NCBI GenBank assembly: GCA_003550425.1
Contig: PUKE01000017.1
Span: forward strand, 1-33,690
From: Nitriliruptoria bacterium
Lineage (GTDB): Bacteria > Actinomycetota > Nitriliruptoria > Euzebyales > Egibacteraceae
Direction: 5' to 3'
Length of the DNA stretch: 33,690 nucleotides
Every line of letters begins with the position of its first letter. Position 1 is the stretch's first letter. Shown here one piece after another: positions 33,467 to 33,690 of this stretch. A model generated the notes under the pieces. It was given only the letters and a program-made list of their open reading frames with translations, made no database searches and was not told where the DNA came from. Made by a program: the position numbers and the translations under genes.

Positions 33467-33544
33467 CGGACGCGGGGCGTCGGGCCCCGCTTCGGACGCG
33501 GGGCGTCGGGCCCCGCTTCGGACGCGGGGCGTGGGGCCCCGCCT
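33467..33544. repeat. three tandem 26-bp hairpin units
   Basis: Direct units at 33467-33492, 33493-33518 and 33519-33544. The first two are identical; the third has one loop substitution and one near its end. Each unit holds the inverted repeat GCGGGGC, five bases, GCCCCGC. They fill the gap between the divergent ArsA-like gene (minus, start 33433) and the gene at 33557 (plus), and the last unit abuts the -10 box. Confidence 0.92.
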
Positions 33545-33549
33545 AGACT
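33544..33549 (+). promoter_or_regulatory. -10 box for a leaderless transcript
   Basis: TAGACT (33544-33549) fits TAnnnT and ends seven bases before ATG 33557, the spacing expected if transcription starts at the A of the start codon. No ribosome binding site is visible, which is consistent. Confidence 0.5.
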
Positions 33550-33556
33550 GTCGACC

Positions 33557-33690
33557 ATGCTGCCCACTGCCCGGCCCCTCGACCCCCGCTCCGGCTGGTC
33601 TGTGGCCCTCGTCCGGCTGATCGGGCTCGCGCTGGTGGCGGTCGGCGCCGCGCTGCTGACCGTCGGGCCGGCCCTGGGAGCGGTCGCCTC
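33557..33690 (+). CDS. partial gene, probable membrane protein
   Basis: An open frame from ATG 33557 to the window end (44 complete codons, no stop). It begins MLPTARPLDPRSGWSVALV and continues into a clear hydrophobic helix (LIGLALVAVGAALLTVGPAL), so the product is likely membrane-anchored or secreted. Support comes from the -10 box at leaderless spacing and the position divergent from the ArsA-like genes. In mycobacteria a whiB4 gene lies in this neighbourhood, but this N-terminus is not WhiB-like as far as can be seen. I do not recognise the family. Confidence 0.6.
   Translation, partial: MLPTARPLDPRSGWSVALVRLIGLALVAVGAALLTVGPALGAVA

Noticed and set aside
33467-33544. CRISPR or rho-independent terminator array
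   Set aside because: No spacers and no T-runs. It lies upstream of both flanking genes, so termination of either coding transcript is not the obvious role.

Overview
The window is very GC-rich (about three quarters G+C by eye), with dense genes, many GTG starts, GAGGAG-type ribosome binding sites, frequent ATGA/GTGA overlaps and extended TAnnnT -10 boxes. These traits and the gene set point to the chromosome of a high-GC actinomycete (Actinomycetota). The set includes a three-gene transhydrogenase, a PASTA class A PBP beside two ArsA-like ATPases, an Eis-type acetyltransferase, a YlbL-type PDZ/S16 protease, and the order SRP RNA - dnaX - ybaB - recR, then lysC - asd. A deep-branching actinomycete is possible, but I cannot name a genus. 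Apart from short repeats nothing looks mobile. No insertion sequence, prophage, CRISPR array or rRNA is visible, and no stretch of more than about 280 bases lacks a gene.

Layout. 49-2237 (+): a SirB1-type transglutaminase-like protein and an AGE-family sugar isomerase. 2283-4910 (-): a MarR regulator, a double universal stress protein and a two-TM K+ channel with an RCK domain, probably a stress or ion-homeostasis cluster. 5125-5667 (+): a SixA-like histidine phosphatase. 5707-8435 (-): metG followed by a translationally coupled EamA transporter. 8658-9128 (+): Hsp20 behind a HspR-type inverted repeat, ending at a strong bidirectional terminator. 9237-12409 (-): a membrane acyltransferase, then a photolyase/cryptochrome-like protein whose two domains appear to be in swapped order, coupled to a DUF2256-DUF3253 zinc-ribbon protein. 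12495-15484 (+): pntAA-pntAB-pntB. 15544-17563: tadA running into a tRNA-Ser(CGA) gene, thpR and an unknown protein on the minus strand, and a second tRNA-Ser(GGA).

17661-19894 (+): a site-2 protease and a PDZ/Lon-type (S16) membrane protease in ATGA overlap. 19926-25682 (+): SRP RNA, dnaX, ybaB, recR, lysC and asd, combining protein targeting, replication/recombination and the aspartate pathway. 25703-27362 (-): an Eis-like acetyltransferase, a MazG-like hydrolase with a Cys-rich tail, and tRNA-Pro(CGG). 27418-33433 (-): two ArsA-like ATPases, a bifunctional PASTA penicillin-binding protein and a metallophosphoesterase, a cell-envelope neighbourhood that resembles the mycobacterial Rv3679-Rv3680-ponA2-Rv3683 region as I remember it. 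A probably leaderless gene starts at 33557 and runs off the window.

Most genes are ordinary housekeeping. The items most worth a second look are the domain-swapped photolyase and its coupled zinc-ribbon partner (10716-12409), the overlap of tadA with tRNA-Ser and its promoter (16047-16074), the gene-end tandem duplications (2227-2250, 16196-16309, 31198-31227) and a triple hairpin array between divergent genes (33467-33544).
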